Assembly (NCBI GenBank): GCA_020740775.1
Contig: JAHEWK010000007.1
Location: 2,728,001 to 2,792,000, forward strand
Source of the DNA: Ilyonectria destructans
Lineage: Eukaryota; Ascomycota; Sordariomycetes; Hypocreales; Nectriaceae
Direction of reading: 5' to 3'
Length of the DNA stretch: 64,000 nucleotides
The position numbers and the translations under genes are program-made. How positions within the stretch are numbered: position 1 is the stretch's first letter; each line of letters starts with the position of its first letter. The notes below the pieces were generated by a model. The model saw only the letters and a program-made list of their open reading frames with translations, was not told the DNA's origin and searched no databases. Positions 1 to 12,208 of the stretch are shown piece by piece.

Positions 1-131
1 CCGGATGTGGGAGGTACTATAAGAAAGTGAAGGTTGAGAAAATGGATCTTGCGGATTGAGTCTGCAGTACTTCATAGTCCTGCAACCCTCTCATCATCAA
101 CTGCGACACCTCGGCCAACGGTCGGTCAGCC

Positions 132-1783
132 ATGTCCAAAACCACCAAAGGCGCGATGGCTTCCCCGAGCATGGAGGAGGCTACCCCTTTACTGCTTGAA
201 GCGAGAGACGAGCCCTGTGGAATTCTCAATGGGGATTCACATGACACCACCAACTTCAATCCCAATGGCGACGCGGATAATCCGCTTGAGTGGCCAGCGC
301 CATTCAAAAAGGGAATAGTGGCCCTGCTAGCTTTTACAGGATTTACAGTGTACGTGCAATGGTCCCCAGCCTAGCAAGGCAAAGGCAAAAATTCTCGTTG
401 GAACTGACCTCATGGTGAAGCACATTTAATTGCATCTCTGTAGTCCCAGTGGCGAGCCACATCGTCAATGAACTCGATGGTGGTAACGGGACCAAGTCCG
501 CTGCTGTCCTGCTTGTAACGATTTGGGAGCTGGGCGAGGCAGCAGGCCCTCTCCTCATCGCGCCGCTGTCCGAGATATTCGGCCGCTACCCCCTGATCAA
601 CTCCTGCAACGTTCTCTTCATCGCAACGACCGTGATGACAGCTCTTTCACAGAGCACGACGATGCTGATCACCACGCGCGCGGTGACGGGCATGGCGGTG
701 GCGTCGAACGTGTTGAACCCAGCTATTGTTGGGGATATTTTTGTATCCGACCAGAGGGGCGCAGTCATGAGCCTAGTCATGTTCGCGTCCCTCGTTGGCG
801 GTACAATAGGGCCCGCTGTCAGCGGTATGGCCGCGCAGAGTCTGGGCTGGCGCGCCGTGATCTGGATGGGCGTGGGTCTAGCCAGCGTCTGCCAGCTGGT
901 CTTCTTCACCTGTTTCCGGGAGACATACAAGGTTACCATTCTCAGAAAGAGAGCGGCAAGGCTGCAAAAGGATACTGGGAAACGCTCCATCACCAGCGAC
1001 TTTGGGAAAGAGACACGCCTCGAGAAAGACTTCGATGGTCTGCGGACCTCCATCATGCGGCCTGTGGTGGTACTCTTTGACTCTGGCGTGCTAGCTGCCC
1101 TATCCTTGTTCGGCGCTGTCATATATTCCTATCTCTATATTGTGTCTGTGACGCTCCCAGACATCTTGGAGGATATATATGGTTTTACGCCGGCTGAGAC
1201 AGGGTGGACATTCCTGGCAAATGGTACGTTGGGACAATCACCTTCTCTGCAATTGTCGACAAGCTGGCTAACATGGTGCCTCTAAGGCCTTGGCTCTTCG
1301 ATTAGCGTCGTGATTTGCAACTTATACTTGGACAAGATCTATATCAAACTCCGCGCTGCCAACAACGGGATCGGCCTGCCCGAACACCGTTTGCCCATCG
1401 CCATTATTGGCGCCTTGACGCTTCCCCCGGCTTTGGCGCTGTACGGTTGGTCTGCCGAGTACAAACTACCCCTAATGTTTGTTCTTCTGTCTGTCGTCTG
1501 GATCCGTCTGTCCTTGATGCTAGCCTACGTGCCGCTGATAGCGTACGTGGTAGATGCTTGTGGCCTCTACTCGGCATCCGCTCTGACCGGTATCATTGTC
1601 ATCCGGTGCTTGGCCAGCTCGTTTTTACCTCTTATGACGACACTGCTAGCTGAACATCTCGGTTACGGCCGGGGGCTTACGATACTTGGCGCTATCAGTC
1701 TAGGCTTTGCATTGATCCCGATACTGATGTTGAAATATGGTTCTCAGTGGCGGCAGCATTCTCAGTATACCAAAACAATATAA
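132..1783 (+). CDS. MFS transporter, DHA1 (drug:H+ antiporter) type
   Basis: Predicted plasma-membrane exporter of small molecules, 505 aa from three exons: 132-349, 421-1223, 1287-1783. The intron borders GTACGT...GAAG and GTACGT...TAAG keep the frame. The first join restores the conserved TM1 stretch GFTVTFNCISVVPVASHIV, which supports it although the acceptor is weak. Motif A lies between TM2 and TM3 (PLSEIFGRYPL), TM4 and TM5 carry the R-A-x-x-G and G-x-x-x-G-P-x-x-S-G patterns, and a basic cytoplasmic loop separates the two halves. The N-terminal ~50 residues are hydrophilic and end in an NPLEWP motif common in fungal DHA1 proteins. The substrate cannot be inferred. No biosynthetic genes adjoin it inside the window. 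Confidence 0.9.
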
Positions 1784-2092
1784 TTTGATGATAGAGCTAA
1801 TAAACACAATTGCCTTAAACTTGCCATTATTTCTATATCCCTTCTTCACCACTGAAAGTTTAGTATTTAGCTAGATGCCACTTTTCTTTTCTTTTCCAAG
1901 ACCTTTGAGCTTATAATTATTTTAGTGTACCAAATATCTGGCCGCTCTTGGCCATAGTTGACTACAACATGAGTAGCTTGAAGGTGTGATGGTTGATTAG
2001 TGTTCCACGCTAGGCACCAGAGGTAAACAAAATCAACATAAACACATTCTCGTCTCAATTTTGTAATGGGAGGAGGTATTTGCAACATTCAA
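1784..2092. other. intergenic, convergent 3' ends
   Basis: AT-rich spacer between the converging transporter and GH74 genes. I see nothing beyond probable 3' untranslated sequence, such as AATAAACACAA just after the transporter stop. Confidence 0.6.
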
Positions 2093-4430
2093 TCACAATG
2101 AACCCTGGGCCCAAAGGACACCGCGGCCATTCGTCCCCACGTAGACTTGTCCTGCATGGTTCCCGCTTCCCTCCAGCCTATTGGAATCGATGGCACCGAA
2201 CCCGATATCACCTTGGATGTCAACCCAAGTCTTGCCAAGATCACCACTTCCATACAGCTTGCGGCCGGCAGAACCATCACCAAAAGCATACAAGTTCCAA
2301 GTGGTCCCCGAACCGCGACCGAGGGCGATCTGATAAGTGTCAGTCAGCGCAGCCGAAACCTTCGTGAAAGAGCTGCCAAAGTCGACGCTGTGGAAGATGC
2401 CAACGTCCGTCGACACCCAGACGTCTCCCGCCTTGGTTGGGTGGACTGCGATGTCGCGAATCTTTGTCGCTGAGCCGATGGCATCCCCCTTGCTGAAGCC
2501 GGAGGCCGCGTTGCTGGAGACGTAGAAAGTTGAGCCTGACGCGGCGTAGAAGTACACGCCATCTCGTTTATCACTGGCGATGACTGATCCTGAAGGGAGG
2601 CTCGACACGGCAGCAAAGGTGCTCTGATTCAGGGATCGCAAGACGCCCTCGTTGGCCGAAGCCCAGAGAATCGTACCTGCATCTGCTGATATGGCCACGG
2701 AACCACCAGACTGCGAGTTGGAAGCACCGCTATGAACCTTCCAGGATGAACCTCCGTCGCTAGAGAGAGCAACCTGTGGTACTCCTTGAGTGTTGCCCAC
2801 TCTCACAATCCTGTCGACTTCGTTGCCCGCGTAATCGACGCCTACCGACCCGGTAAACATGGGACTATCCCATGCTGAGGGAGGGGATTTGCTAAGAGAG
2901 CTCTTTGTGGGAAAGGTGAAGCCGCTGTCGTCGTGGACGCCTGCGAGGAGCTCGCTGCCTCCGGGTGCCGATTTGATTTCCAGCACTGCAAACTCCTCGA
3001 TACCCTCGGCAAGCGATTCAATCGTAACGTTATGAGCAGTGTCCCATTGTGTGAGGTCGTGCCCTCCATATACAGTCAGGCCGGTGCCGTAAAGCCAATG
3101 GTCACTGTCGAAAGGATCGATCTCCAAAGCCTCAATCATCCAGCCTAGGCGCTTGGTGTCGATGGAGATGAAGTTCTTGTAAATCCACGGCGCCTTGGGC
3201 GTGGAGATGCCGTAGTAGTACTCCAGCTCAGAGTTCGCGTTGTAGCCCCAGAGAGTCGACCATGTTTCGCCCGAGTCGGTGGACCGGAAGATCTGGGCAT
3301 CTGGGTACCAGGAGTTCAGTGACGCGACAACGAGCGTGCCTGGCACTTGGAGGTCAACTGCCAGTCCGCCAAAGCCAAAGTAACGATCGCCAGGTGGAGT
3401 GATGTTCTTCCACGTCGCGGCCACAATGTCGTAACGGTAGATGGCACCGCCGCTGCCATCGTAAGGGCCTGTGCCGTCACTGTAGGAAATGTAGAGAGCA
3501 TTCTCGTCGGGCTGCAGCTTGGCCTTGTGGGGGAAGAACTGCCCAGGCTGGCCAGGAATAGGGTCCCAAGTCTTGCCTGCGTCACTGGACATGTAGACCG
3601 AAGCAGTTTCATTATCAGCAGTGCCGACAAAGATCCTGGATGTCGCTCCGTCAAGGGCAGGCGAGGTTTGGTCCATGGTCACAAAGGTCAGGCCCTGAAG
3701 ATCGCTCGAGTATCCAGAAGTGTCGCTAGGGTTCACAGCAAAGGTGCCGACGTTGGTAAAGGATGTGACCTTGGTGAAGCTGGTGCCGCCGTTTGTACTC
3801 TTCCAAAGCCCGTTGCCGCTGCGGGCACCGAAGTAGACAATGTCTGAGTTTTGGGGATCAACAGCAAGGCGCTCTCCCATTCCTCTACCTGGCATGTTAC
3901 CGCCGACTTTGAAAGGAAGTTCTGTAAAGGTCCATGTAGCGCCCTTGTCGCTGCTTATGCCAATTGAGCCGTTGTTAGGGTCCCTGTTGTTCTTGCATTA
4001 GTGAATCTCTGGACTGTGACATCGCCGCCCGATAATCTACTCGCCAGTCATTGGTGTACATGCCCACGGCCGTGTAAACCTTGTCGGGGTCTGAGGGATC
4101 CAAAGCTAAGGCATCAATTCCCCAGTGGTTCCTAAGCAGCAGCTCAAGAGTTAGCTTCCTTCATTTATCATCAGAGCACAATAGTTCAACCAGGACATAC
4201 CAGTCAGCATCAGTCGCCGTGACGTCTGTCACAGCTGTCCATGAGTCGTCATCCGCATTCAAACGGTAAAGCCCTCCAATGTCAGTCCGGGCGTACGCGA
4301 CACCTTTGGCGTTTGGGTGGAATTCGATGCCAGCAACGAAACCGCCGCCGCCACCGATGCGAGCATTTTGCCAATCGAATGCAGCCTGCGTGAGGCCTGC
4401 CGAAGCAAGAATGAGAGACAGCAGCTTCAT
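2093..4430 (-). CDS. GH74 xyloglucanase (secreted endo-/reducing-end xyloglucan hydrolase)
   Basis: Secreted inverting glycoside hydrolase of family 74 acting on xyloglucan, 735 aa. Exons (minus): 4430-4201, 4131-4045, 3983-2093. A signal peptide (MKLLSLILASAGLTQA) is followed by the family N-terminus with FDWQNARIGGGGGFV and ARTDIGGLYRLN. Repeated beta-propeller blade motifs such as SSDKGATW, STNGGTSF, STDSGETW and SSDGGSSW run through the protein, and it ends in VGTNGRGVLWAQGSL. There is no linker or CBM1 after that point, unlike Trichoderma Cel74a. The second intron (3984-4044) has a GCGAGT donor: the only nearby GT (GTAGAT) would put a stop in frame, whereas the GC donor rebuilds the conserved MYTNDWDPNNGSIG join. 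A GGCTAA hexamer of the type bound by Xyr1/XlnR lies at 4821-4826, but a single copy is weak evidence. Confidence 0.94.
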
Positions 4431-5981
4431 GCTTACGGCTCACCAGAAGAGATGATAAACGACTGAAATGAATGATGGCCAGACTTTGGTGTCCTTGTAA
4501 GGGCGATGACAGCATATAACTACGACATGTCTTTGATCTGCCGGAATACTACGCCAAAATAATTCTCCAGCCGTCGGAAATTAAAATTCTGCGCCAATCA
4601 CGGCAGGGTATCATGTAAAGATCGCCGTTTCCGCGGATGGTTTTTAACGGCTCTCTTGCCGAAAGTGACAACAGCCTAAAGTTTCTTAAATTTGGTCGTT
4701 TCAAGGATGCGGGATATCCCCTTCTAGAAACTTTAGAAGCTACTATGCCATATTGAGTCAGGGGCGTGAATGCGGAGAGCCAGTGCGTAGCTCGGTTACC
4801 CCAAGAACGTTTCACTTTTAGGCTAAAGTCTTGTATAAAGTGAATAAAACGTTGGGATTCACCGAGTACGGAAGCGAGACCAGTACCTAATATAACCTTA
4901 TTTAAACGGGGTACATGGAGACCAAGGTTCGCTGCGCCCGGGAGTCTTTCTCGGCATTCCTGCGCACGTACAGTGGAGTGTACCTCATCCTAGCTTCGAT
5001 TTTCTTTCCAGATGAGTGGCCTCAGAAAATGAAAAGGTTTCCGAATGGCTTGCCGCGACCATTATGGTACAGACCGAGGCAGATAGTATGCAGAGGATAC
5101 CAACAACGCGCAATTCAATGCACGAGGCGAATTTGTAAGAAGAAGAAAAAGAAAAAAAAGGAATGGAGGAGCAAAATAAATGTTGAAAAGGAAACGCGTT
5201 TAACCCCAAGGGTTGTACATCTCAGTAATCCTGAAGAGTATCGAGAGCTTCAAGCTCTATCCTGTCCAGCCGAAAACATAGTCGGTTACGTTCTTCGTCC
5301 GAGTGACAGTAAAGGCAAAACGTTACCCTGCAACTGAATCATGGAGCTGGTTTTCGTTGCTAAGGGAGCAGTTTTTTATAATAAACTCGCTTCTATTGTG
5401 CCTGATTTGTATTTATATCACATGTTGAGGAATATAAAAATATATACGATAGAAATTTATTTATAACTAGTTTAGTAAATAAATGTAAAATGCTACTGAT
5501 CTAGCTAATATGTAACTGGCTTTCTCTAACAAGTTTATTGAGGAAACTTAACAATAACATAGCCTATATTACTAACCTGTTTGTATAGCAGCTGCGAGCG
5601 AATAGAACGTACGGTGATCATATGAATACATTCTCCGAATAATATGGCTTGTCATTTGTCCTTTGTCGATAACCTTGCAAAGTGCTTATCTTGTCAAAAT
5701 CTACACAAGTTGTGACATATGACGTCAACTGTAGCCTGCTTCGTGCAAATGCTGACAGAAAATGCTACGGTGGAGAAGATCATCTCACGTGCTTTGATTA
5801 AGCCGCGGGGTTCTTGATAAAGTCCCTCACTGATAGTAAAATCCAAGACGACAATTGCTTCTTTCATCATTTTCAAGGTGCGTCGTGGTTAATTGTACAA
5901 CCAGGACACGACCCATCAATAGCTCCAGGCTCTCATTATTCCTTCCCACGTTCCTACTATAGCCTCTGAAGACAACACGTC
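4431..5981. other. intergenic, divergent promoter region
   Basis: About 1.55 kb between the divergent GH74 and DUF924 genes. It holds the GH74 promoter, with a TATA-like GTTATATGC at about 4512-4520 on the minus strand, an A-rich tract at 5140-5160 and an AT-rich stretch at 5400-5580. A 140-codon open frame at 4915-5337 has no recognisable domain and includes an AAG-repeat-encoded lysine run, so I do not call it a gene. Confidence 0.5.
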
Positions 5982-6908
5982 ATGTCCGGCTATAAGGATC
6001 TCGATTCCCTCATAACGCCCTCCCTCCTGACTCTCATCGCCGAAGCCCAGGTCCCATGGTCTAAGACTGAGCGCCTTGATTTCGCTGAGGTTGCTGCAAA
6101 TATGCCTAACAAACGCTTCCAAGAGGCTTGCAAGGCCAGTAATGCCCGCGACGCTCTCCTCGCCCTTAGCAAGCTGAGCCCCGACGCAACTATCCCGCCC
6201 AGTCTAGACCTCATGTCGTTCCTTCCACCCCCTGAGGCACTAGACTTCCCGCAACAATGCTACGGACTCCAGTGCCTGCTGGACCAGGCATCACGTGTGC
6301 TATTTGACGGCATCGGTGGACGATGGCAGTCTGCATATTTTGGCCCGTTGGCACGTCAACTTGCGGGACAATGGTATGCCCTGCCAGAAACCCTGCGGCC
6401 CGATAAGTGGGAGCGATGGCGCGACGAAGCGGGTGTCAGCTTTGATTATTGGATCGTGATGCAGACTTTATGGTCGGCGCCCTTTCTGCATGCCGAGGAT
6501 CTAGATAGCCAGAGGATCGGAGTCACCCTGGCAGAAGAGACGCGAAAGACTATACAGACTTACTCGGGAGAACGTGACCCGTACCACGAAGAAAGAGAGG
6601 CAATATTAGGAAACGACAAGATTTTCCTGCAGGAGGTGTTCAAGGGCCCAATCGACAAGTTCGGGCCTCGTATAAGCTTGAGCGAATGGGCATATTGGTG
6701 GTGCATGATCAAGGACGCTCACTGGCCTATCATCCGCCGATTTGGGCGGTATCCATATCGTAACGCGATTCTAGGCAGGGATAGTACCGAAGAAGAGAAG
6801 AATTGGCTCGAAGCTACGGGGCACGTTGCTGAGGCACCGCCGGAGATAGCGGCCAGGATACGAGAGGATGTTGAGAAGGGGAGTTGGACGTTACTTGGGG
6901 AGGAGTAG
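5982..6908 (+). CDS. DUF924 family protein
   Basis: Single-exon gene of 308 aa. The C-terminal half carries the hallmarks of the DUF924 (TPR-like, all-helical) family: SAPFLHAEDLDSQRIG around residues 164-179, then AHWPIIRRFGRYPYRNAILGR and STEEEKNWL. Bacterial members are about 180-200 aa, so this fungal form has an extra N-terminal portion. The biochemical function of the family is not established. The start at 5982 is the first ATG of the open frame, and the codons preserve a clean frame to the TAG at 6906. No operon-like neighbour suggests a role. Confidence 0.85.
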   Translation: MSGYKDLDSLITPSLLTLIAEAQVPWSKTERLDFAEVAANMPNKRFQEACKASNARDALLALSKLSPDATIPPSLDLMSFLPPPEALDFPQQCYGLQCLLDQASRVLFDGIGGRWQSAYFGPLARQLAGQWYALPETLRPDKWERWRDEAGVSFDYWIVMQTLWSAPFLHAEDLDSQRIGVTLAEETRKTIQTYSGERDPYHEEREAILGNDKIFLQEVFKGPIDKFGPRISLSEWAYWWCMIKDAHWPIIRRFGRYPYRNAILGRDSTEEEKNWLEATGHVAEAPPEIAARIREDVEKGSWTLLGEE

Positions 6909-7270
6909 TGGATCAAGTGTATGTTTCTATGTATCTTTCTACAGGGAAATGCTAAGAAAACACTGTCTCTTTCACGCTGCATCTCGAAGTTGGCGCCTTT
7001 GATAAGCGGCTATGAGCAGTACTCCCACGTGTGATACTTTCTGTTGGCAACTAAAGCCATTTTTGAGTTTACCGCTAGAGCAATCTGGATTATTTGCAAA
7101 TCCACCGAATGCCTCTGAAACAATTGACTGCTCTAGTCATCTCCGAGGAGAAAGAAATGATGGCAGGGTACTCTATGATATAGAAAGAACAATTGGAAAA
7201 TAGGGTTAAATTCATTGTTCCCTGGCTTCGGCACGCTTGTCTTGGAGAGGAATTCCCACCATTGGATTAA
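6909..7270. other. intergenic, convergent 3' ends
   Basis: Spacer between the converging DUF924 and C2H2 genes. I see nothing more than 3' flanks. A 63-codon open frame at 7012-7203 lacks any recognisable motif. Confidence 0.5.
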
Positions 7271-9991
7271 TCAGTCTTTCTGCATATGCGACCCTGATTC
7301 TTCCTCCGCTTCCGCACTCTCAACGATATCCACATCTCGATTCGCTTTGCCATCTTGAGAGCTATGTGAGGCTTGGACACTCGTGCTTCGGCAACCCTTG
7401 ACGAGTTGGTGCCTCTGTAACAGGAGTTAGTATGCAGGCCAGAAGAAAATGATACTGAGGCATAATCGAATTGCGTCGTTTGCCTTGGTACAAGTAAGGG
7501 ATGAATTAAGGGTGCTCCTACCTTCAGGGCGTCCTTTCGTGAAAAACTCTTGCTGCAAATGGTACAAGAGAAAGCCTTGGCAACCAAGTGAATTCGCTTA
7601 TGTCGTTTCAAGTCGTGATTTCGGCTAAAGGACTGCACGCACTGATCGCACTTGAAAGGTCGCTCAGACTGAGGGGCGGGTTTTCCGAGCCTGTACATCA
7701 TCTGGCGGCCGTATTGGGGAACGACCACGCCGGGAATCGTCGGTATTTGACCTCCGAGTTGGTGAGTATTCGATGTGGTGGACCCGCCCATGGTCGGTGG
7801 GGACTGGTAAGGAGGATACGGTCTATACGGAACAGGGGGGGCCATGGCTGGTCCTCCCTGCTGAGGGCCAAAGGTCGAGCCTAGACCTCTCAGAATGGGG
7901 CCAGCGCTCGAAGGCGAGTGCTGGGTTGGTGATGGCTGAGGGGTATAAGAAGTAAAGTTGGACTGCTGAGGCGTGGAGGAGGCTGTGTAGTAGCTGGAGT
8001 TGCTGGGAGGTCGCGTGTGCGTATATGAGTCGACGTGAGGTGAGTACTGTTTTCGCAAGGGCTGAGGAGGGTAGGAGGGCAATTTTGATTGCTCCGTACG
8101 CTCCTCCCCCTGCCCAAACATAAACGGGCGAAAGCTTGCTGAAGTATCAACAGGCTGAAACACGCTGTCCTTTTCTTGCCATGCCTCTGACATGCTCTTG
8201 TTCGAGTCCCGTATTTCAGGCAGAGAAACCAAAGCTATAGATTCAAGATGGCCTGAAATGTGATCTCTGATCCTGTTGTAGGATTCCTCAGAGAAGGAAG
8301 CCATATGATACACACCGGAAACAGGAAAGGCGATGTTTGAGTCAAAACAAAACGGGCATTCGAATTTTAAATCGAACTCGGAATCTGCCGCCAGGTACGC
8401 AAATACGTCTGGCGCGGGTCTGGCACCCTTCTCGACCATGAACGATAGTTGATTGGCGGAAACACTTTCGAAGTGGTCATGTTGAAGATGAGTTTGGAGT
8501 GCACCAGCGCTGCGAAATTGTAATTTCTCGTGCCCGTTTATCTGGCATGTCCATATTTTGGCATGCGTCCAGGCCATGTGGTTGATCCACTCATCCTTCG
8601 TACCGTATTGACGCAGCGGCGAATCGCAGTCTCGAAATAAGCAAACGTACGGCTGCAAATCTAGCAGCACATGGCGACTATATCAAATGAGACTCCACAA
8701 TCCTGACCTGCGGTGTGTTACTGACTTACTTCCAGTTTGTCTTGTCTGCGCTAAACATTTCTTCCCCAAGCGGCTGGCTACAGTACGGACATGTGGATTC
8801 CGTAACTTCTGGGTCAGGTCCGCCTGTTGGTGCTACATCCAGATATTGCGAGCCGCTTGAAGTGGACTCAGTCGTGTTAGTGGAGTCGACAGCTCTTCCC
8901 TTACCTTTCGATAAAAACGAAGGAGGCTCTTCGGGTACCCTTCTCGAGTGAATTCCTCGTTGAGTCTCTAATGGAGATGTCGATGCTAGCACCCTTGAAT
9001 CGAATGTGTCGTTCACTCCATGTTGAAACTTATGCTGGCGGCTCCCATGATAAAGCAGCCTCCTTCTCCGGTTGAGTACTGCCAAAATTAACCGGTTCTT
9101 GAGAAATGGTGAATAGCGCAGCTGAGCAAAGTTCTCTTCCAACAACCACTGGATATGCCAACCCAAGTCAGTCAACTGGTCATCCACTTCAGCGGAATTT
9201 CTTTCGAGCCATTTAACCATGCTTTGATCTTCAGTGTGGATATTTGATCTTTCGGCAAGGGAAGTGATTTTGTAGAGATGCGTAACTGTCTCTTCGATAA
9301 TTCTGATCCGCAGAGGTTGTGGTGGGGTATTATGTTCCTTATCTTCTCCTCGCGAGCTCTCATCATCACTCTCCAATGTTGAGTCTGATGAAAGAGTGTC
9401 GGCATCGTCTTCCTCTGGTACACTTGGCCTGAATGGGGAGTTGTCCGCAATCTGAACCAACTCTAGCTTTTCTGAAAGTCGTCTTAAAAGCTTCAGAACA
9501 ACATCTCTGATGTCTGAATCATCGCGAAAGCGATAATCCACGGATGAAAAACCCGCGCTCAAAGCCTCGACGTTTGCGGCCCAAATCTTGAAACGAGAAA
9601 ATTGGTTCATAAGGATCATCCGATTTGCTTTTGAAAATTCGATTGTTTCATTGCCTGTTGCTTGTTGTTGCTCTTTCGGGGCCGGAACAAACCTCGAAAA
9701 TGCTGTCATGCAGCGGCGGGCTGCAACACTCACTTCCGAGAAAGTTGCAGTTCCAGAAAATAATTTGCCTTGTACAGATTGACTACTCAATTGTGGAGCG
9801 GCTGGAATGAAGTCGGGGAATTCCTTGACGGAGGACTTAGCCGGTCCAGAACTCGTTCCGGCCTGTGCAAGCCATCTGATCGATGGCAACCTGATCGGTT
9901 CTGGAGGGGGTAGGTGGAATTCCGGATATCGCTTGACGGAGTGCCTTGCTGCGTCGCCCACCGCGGGGGATATATCCCATTCAGGGCCCAT
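7271..9991 (-). CDS. large fungal C2H2 zinc-finger protein
   Basis: Probable nuclear protein of 853 aa. Exons (minus): 9991-8730, 8677-7522, 7414-7271. The second exon opens inside the motif TNWNRHVLLDLQPYVCLF, and upstream it is preceded by CPYCSQPL, the atypical zinc-finger block found in many fungal C2H2 proteins that also carry WxxHxxxDLxPYxCLF. A proline/serine/tyrosine-rich linker follows. Two classical fingers come next, FKCDQC...HKRIH and FSCTIC...RHQLVKGC; the second is completed only by splicing the 107-bp intron 7415-7521. The C-terminus is acidic. The N-terminal ~400 residues are charged and helical with no known domain. Its 5' end faces the HeLo-like gene across 460 bp. A targets-unknown transcription factor or signalling adaptor are both possible. 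Confidence 0.82.
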
Positions 9992-10451
9992 TTCGACTTG
10001 GGTAGGATGGTATTTAGGTGTAGACAGGCCTAAACAGATGTGAATATAACGTGATTTGAACTAGGGAATACAGAGTACATGTAAAGAGGATGAGACGTGA
10101 ATGCTGATAGACGACCTCATGGAGAGGTGCGGGGTAATGTGCAGAGCCTCAGGTATGATAGTAATGAAGAATGTGATAGGAAGCCTACAACAGGCGGTCA
10201 GCAATAATCGAGGTGCATATGATCCCTCGCTCGGCTCTCCATTGGCCGCCTACTTCGCCTGCATGAGGCTGAAGCAAGAGGCGTTCTACCCCGCTCGGAG
10301 CTGAGAAGATTGAGTTGTTTAAATCTAACCATCAAGATTGTTTTTGCTTGGCTTCATTCTTACCCATTCAATCCTCTGTCTAAACATCGACTGCCACGAC
10401 CCGAACTGTCTCAAGCTCAGAACACCGCTGCCGAGTCACTGATCGGTAGCG
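9992..10451. promoter_or_regulatory. bidirectional intergenic promoter region
   Basis: 460 bp shared by two divergent genes (C2H2 protein, minus; HeLo-like protein, plus). I see no clear TATA box or repeated operator. A small open frame at 10101-10304 has no motif and is not called. Confidence 0.45.
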
Positions 10452-12208
10452 ATGGTGACGGGAGTGGAATGCGCCGGTCTTGTCCTCGCTGTTCTCCCCC
10501 TTTTTCTCGAGGTGGCCAAAGTATATTCGGATGGAGCTGAATCCATCGCCAATGTGGTTATAAAAAGCAGGTGGGATGGGCTCTTGGAGGATTTCTACTT
10601 CGACTTTTATATACAGATGGTCTATCTGGACAGAGCCATGAAAAGAATACGAGCTGCAGTCAACGGCGCATATGGAGTGACGAAAAACAATCTTAAGACT
10701 AACCGATTGTTTGCAGAATGGCATAACGACCCAGTGTTTGAAAGCGAGCTTAAAAGATACTTTGGCTCTAATGGACCGTTCGAGGCTTTCATCAGGACAA
10801 GCACGAAGATATTGGTACTGCTACATGACCTCATTGAGGATAAAGCAAATAGAATGACTGCGATGGATCAGGTGGGCCAGCTTTCAAATGCCTGCATATA
10901 CTCATCTGGTTCTGGCTAACTTCACTTCCATGGTAGGGCAACCAAGGCATGTTGAATGTACTGAAGGAGCTGGCGATAGAACGAGAATTGGACACAACGA
11001 AAAGCTCCTTTTTCGAAAGGTTCGCATTCTTTAGGCACGAGAAAAGGCGACAGAAATGCATCACGAAGCTCAAGAGATATACCAAGATCATCAACAACCT
11101 TACCGAGCAGTCCGGATTGGATCTGGATTCCAGCGCAAATCACTCGGTCCAATACATGGGCCAAAGCACCTGCAGCAAGACTGGAAAATCTGCGGCTTCC
11201 GTCGATTTGCGAAATCTGATTGCGACATTGTACCCGGTCTTCCAAAAACACCATCTCTGCGACTGCACAGACTACCATCAAGTCAAACTTTGTCTGAAAG
11301 CGGGATATAAGAGTGATGATTTGAGTCCGACACTAAGTATAGACTTCGTACTCTCCAAGAATCTTGGTCCACAACACGTCCGGTGGCAAGAGGGAAACGT
11401 GCTTGTTACTTCACAATGGTAAGATTCCTCCAACCCTTAGGACAGGCAATTCCTGAACTGTTTCAGCTTAAACAATATCGACGGCCACACATCCTTTGAG
11501 AGACTTTGTCAAGCGTTCGAAGTCGAGCATGATGGCTACAGTGTTGCGTTAATGGTGGCGAACAACCCAGGCCATCTGCTACTGGATCGGGGGGCTCCTA
11601 AACTACGACAGCTGCAATTTCTAGACTCCTCCGATCCTATTTCTCTAGGTGAACTCCTGGAGAGTTCGACAAAACTTGATCCCAGCGAGAAGCGACGGCT
11701 TGCACTCATCTTTGCAGAGTCCCTGCTACTCTACCATGACAGTCACTGGCTGCTCGATGGGTGGAGCAAAAAAGACATCCACTTCTTTTTCAGGGCTGAG
11801 GATGAGCCAGACATTGACCATCCGTTTCTTTCCGCCCAATTCAGCAATACTCCAGCCGCCGGTGATCCGACAAAGAACATTACCAATCACGGGAACGTGA
11901 ACATCCTGGCGTTAGGGGTTCTGCTTATTGAAATCTTCAATGAGAGGCCAATTGAAAAGTGGGGGACAAACAAGGAGAAGTGCAGTCCAAGCACAACTAC
12001 GCTCTGGATGGTTGCTGATCGCGTTGTCAAGAGGATGGATTATTCCCCTTCGAGAAAAGCAATTGAGGCATGTCTGGATTTGAACTGGGTACCTCTAGGT
12101 TCTAGTGCAAGGTTGGAAAATCCAGAAATACGAAAAGGGCTATTTCAAAACGTGATTACGCCCATAAAACAGGAGTTAGCATGGCTGTCTACAACCAACC
12201 CTGCTTGA
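10452..12208 (+). CDS. HeLo-like N-terminus plus DUF7580 (degenerate kinase-like) protein
   Basis: Cytosolic or membrane-associated protein of 547 aa. Exons: 10452-10871, 10937-11418, 11467-12208. The N-terminus MVTGVECAGLVLAVLPLFLEVAK is the amphipathic/hydrophobic helix typical of fungal HeLo-like (prion-inhibition type) proteins, followed by helical, charged sequence. The C-terminal ~220 residues match the DUF7580 pattern: a RLALIFAESLLLYHDSHWLL helix, NILALGVLLIEIFNERPIEKW resembling the back lobe of a protein kinase, and a terminal AIEACLDLNW segment. Kinase catalytic residues are not evident. Family members are linked to fungal heterokaryon incompatibility and NLR-type cell-death circuits, but activity here is inference. 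The intron borders CAG|GTGGGC...TAG and TG|GTAAGA...CAG keep the frame. Confidence 0.8.

Noticed and set aside
4915..5337. 140-codon open frame upstream of the DUF924 gene
   Set aside because: No domain, an AAG-repeat-encoded lysine run in the middle, and no splice-linked continuation; probably chance.
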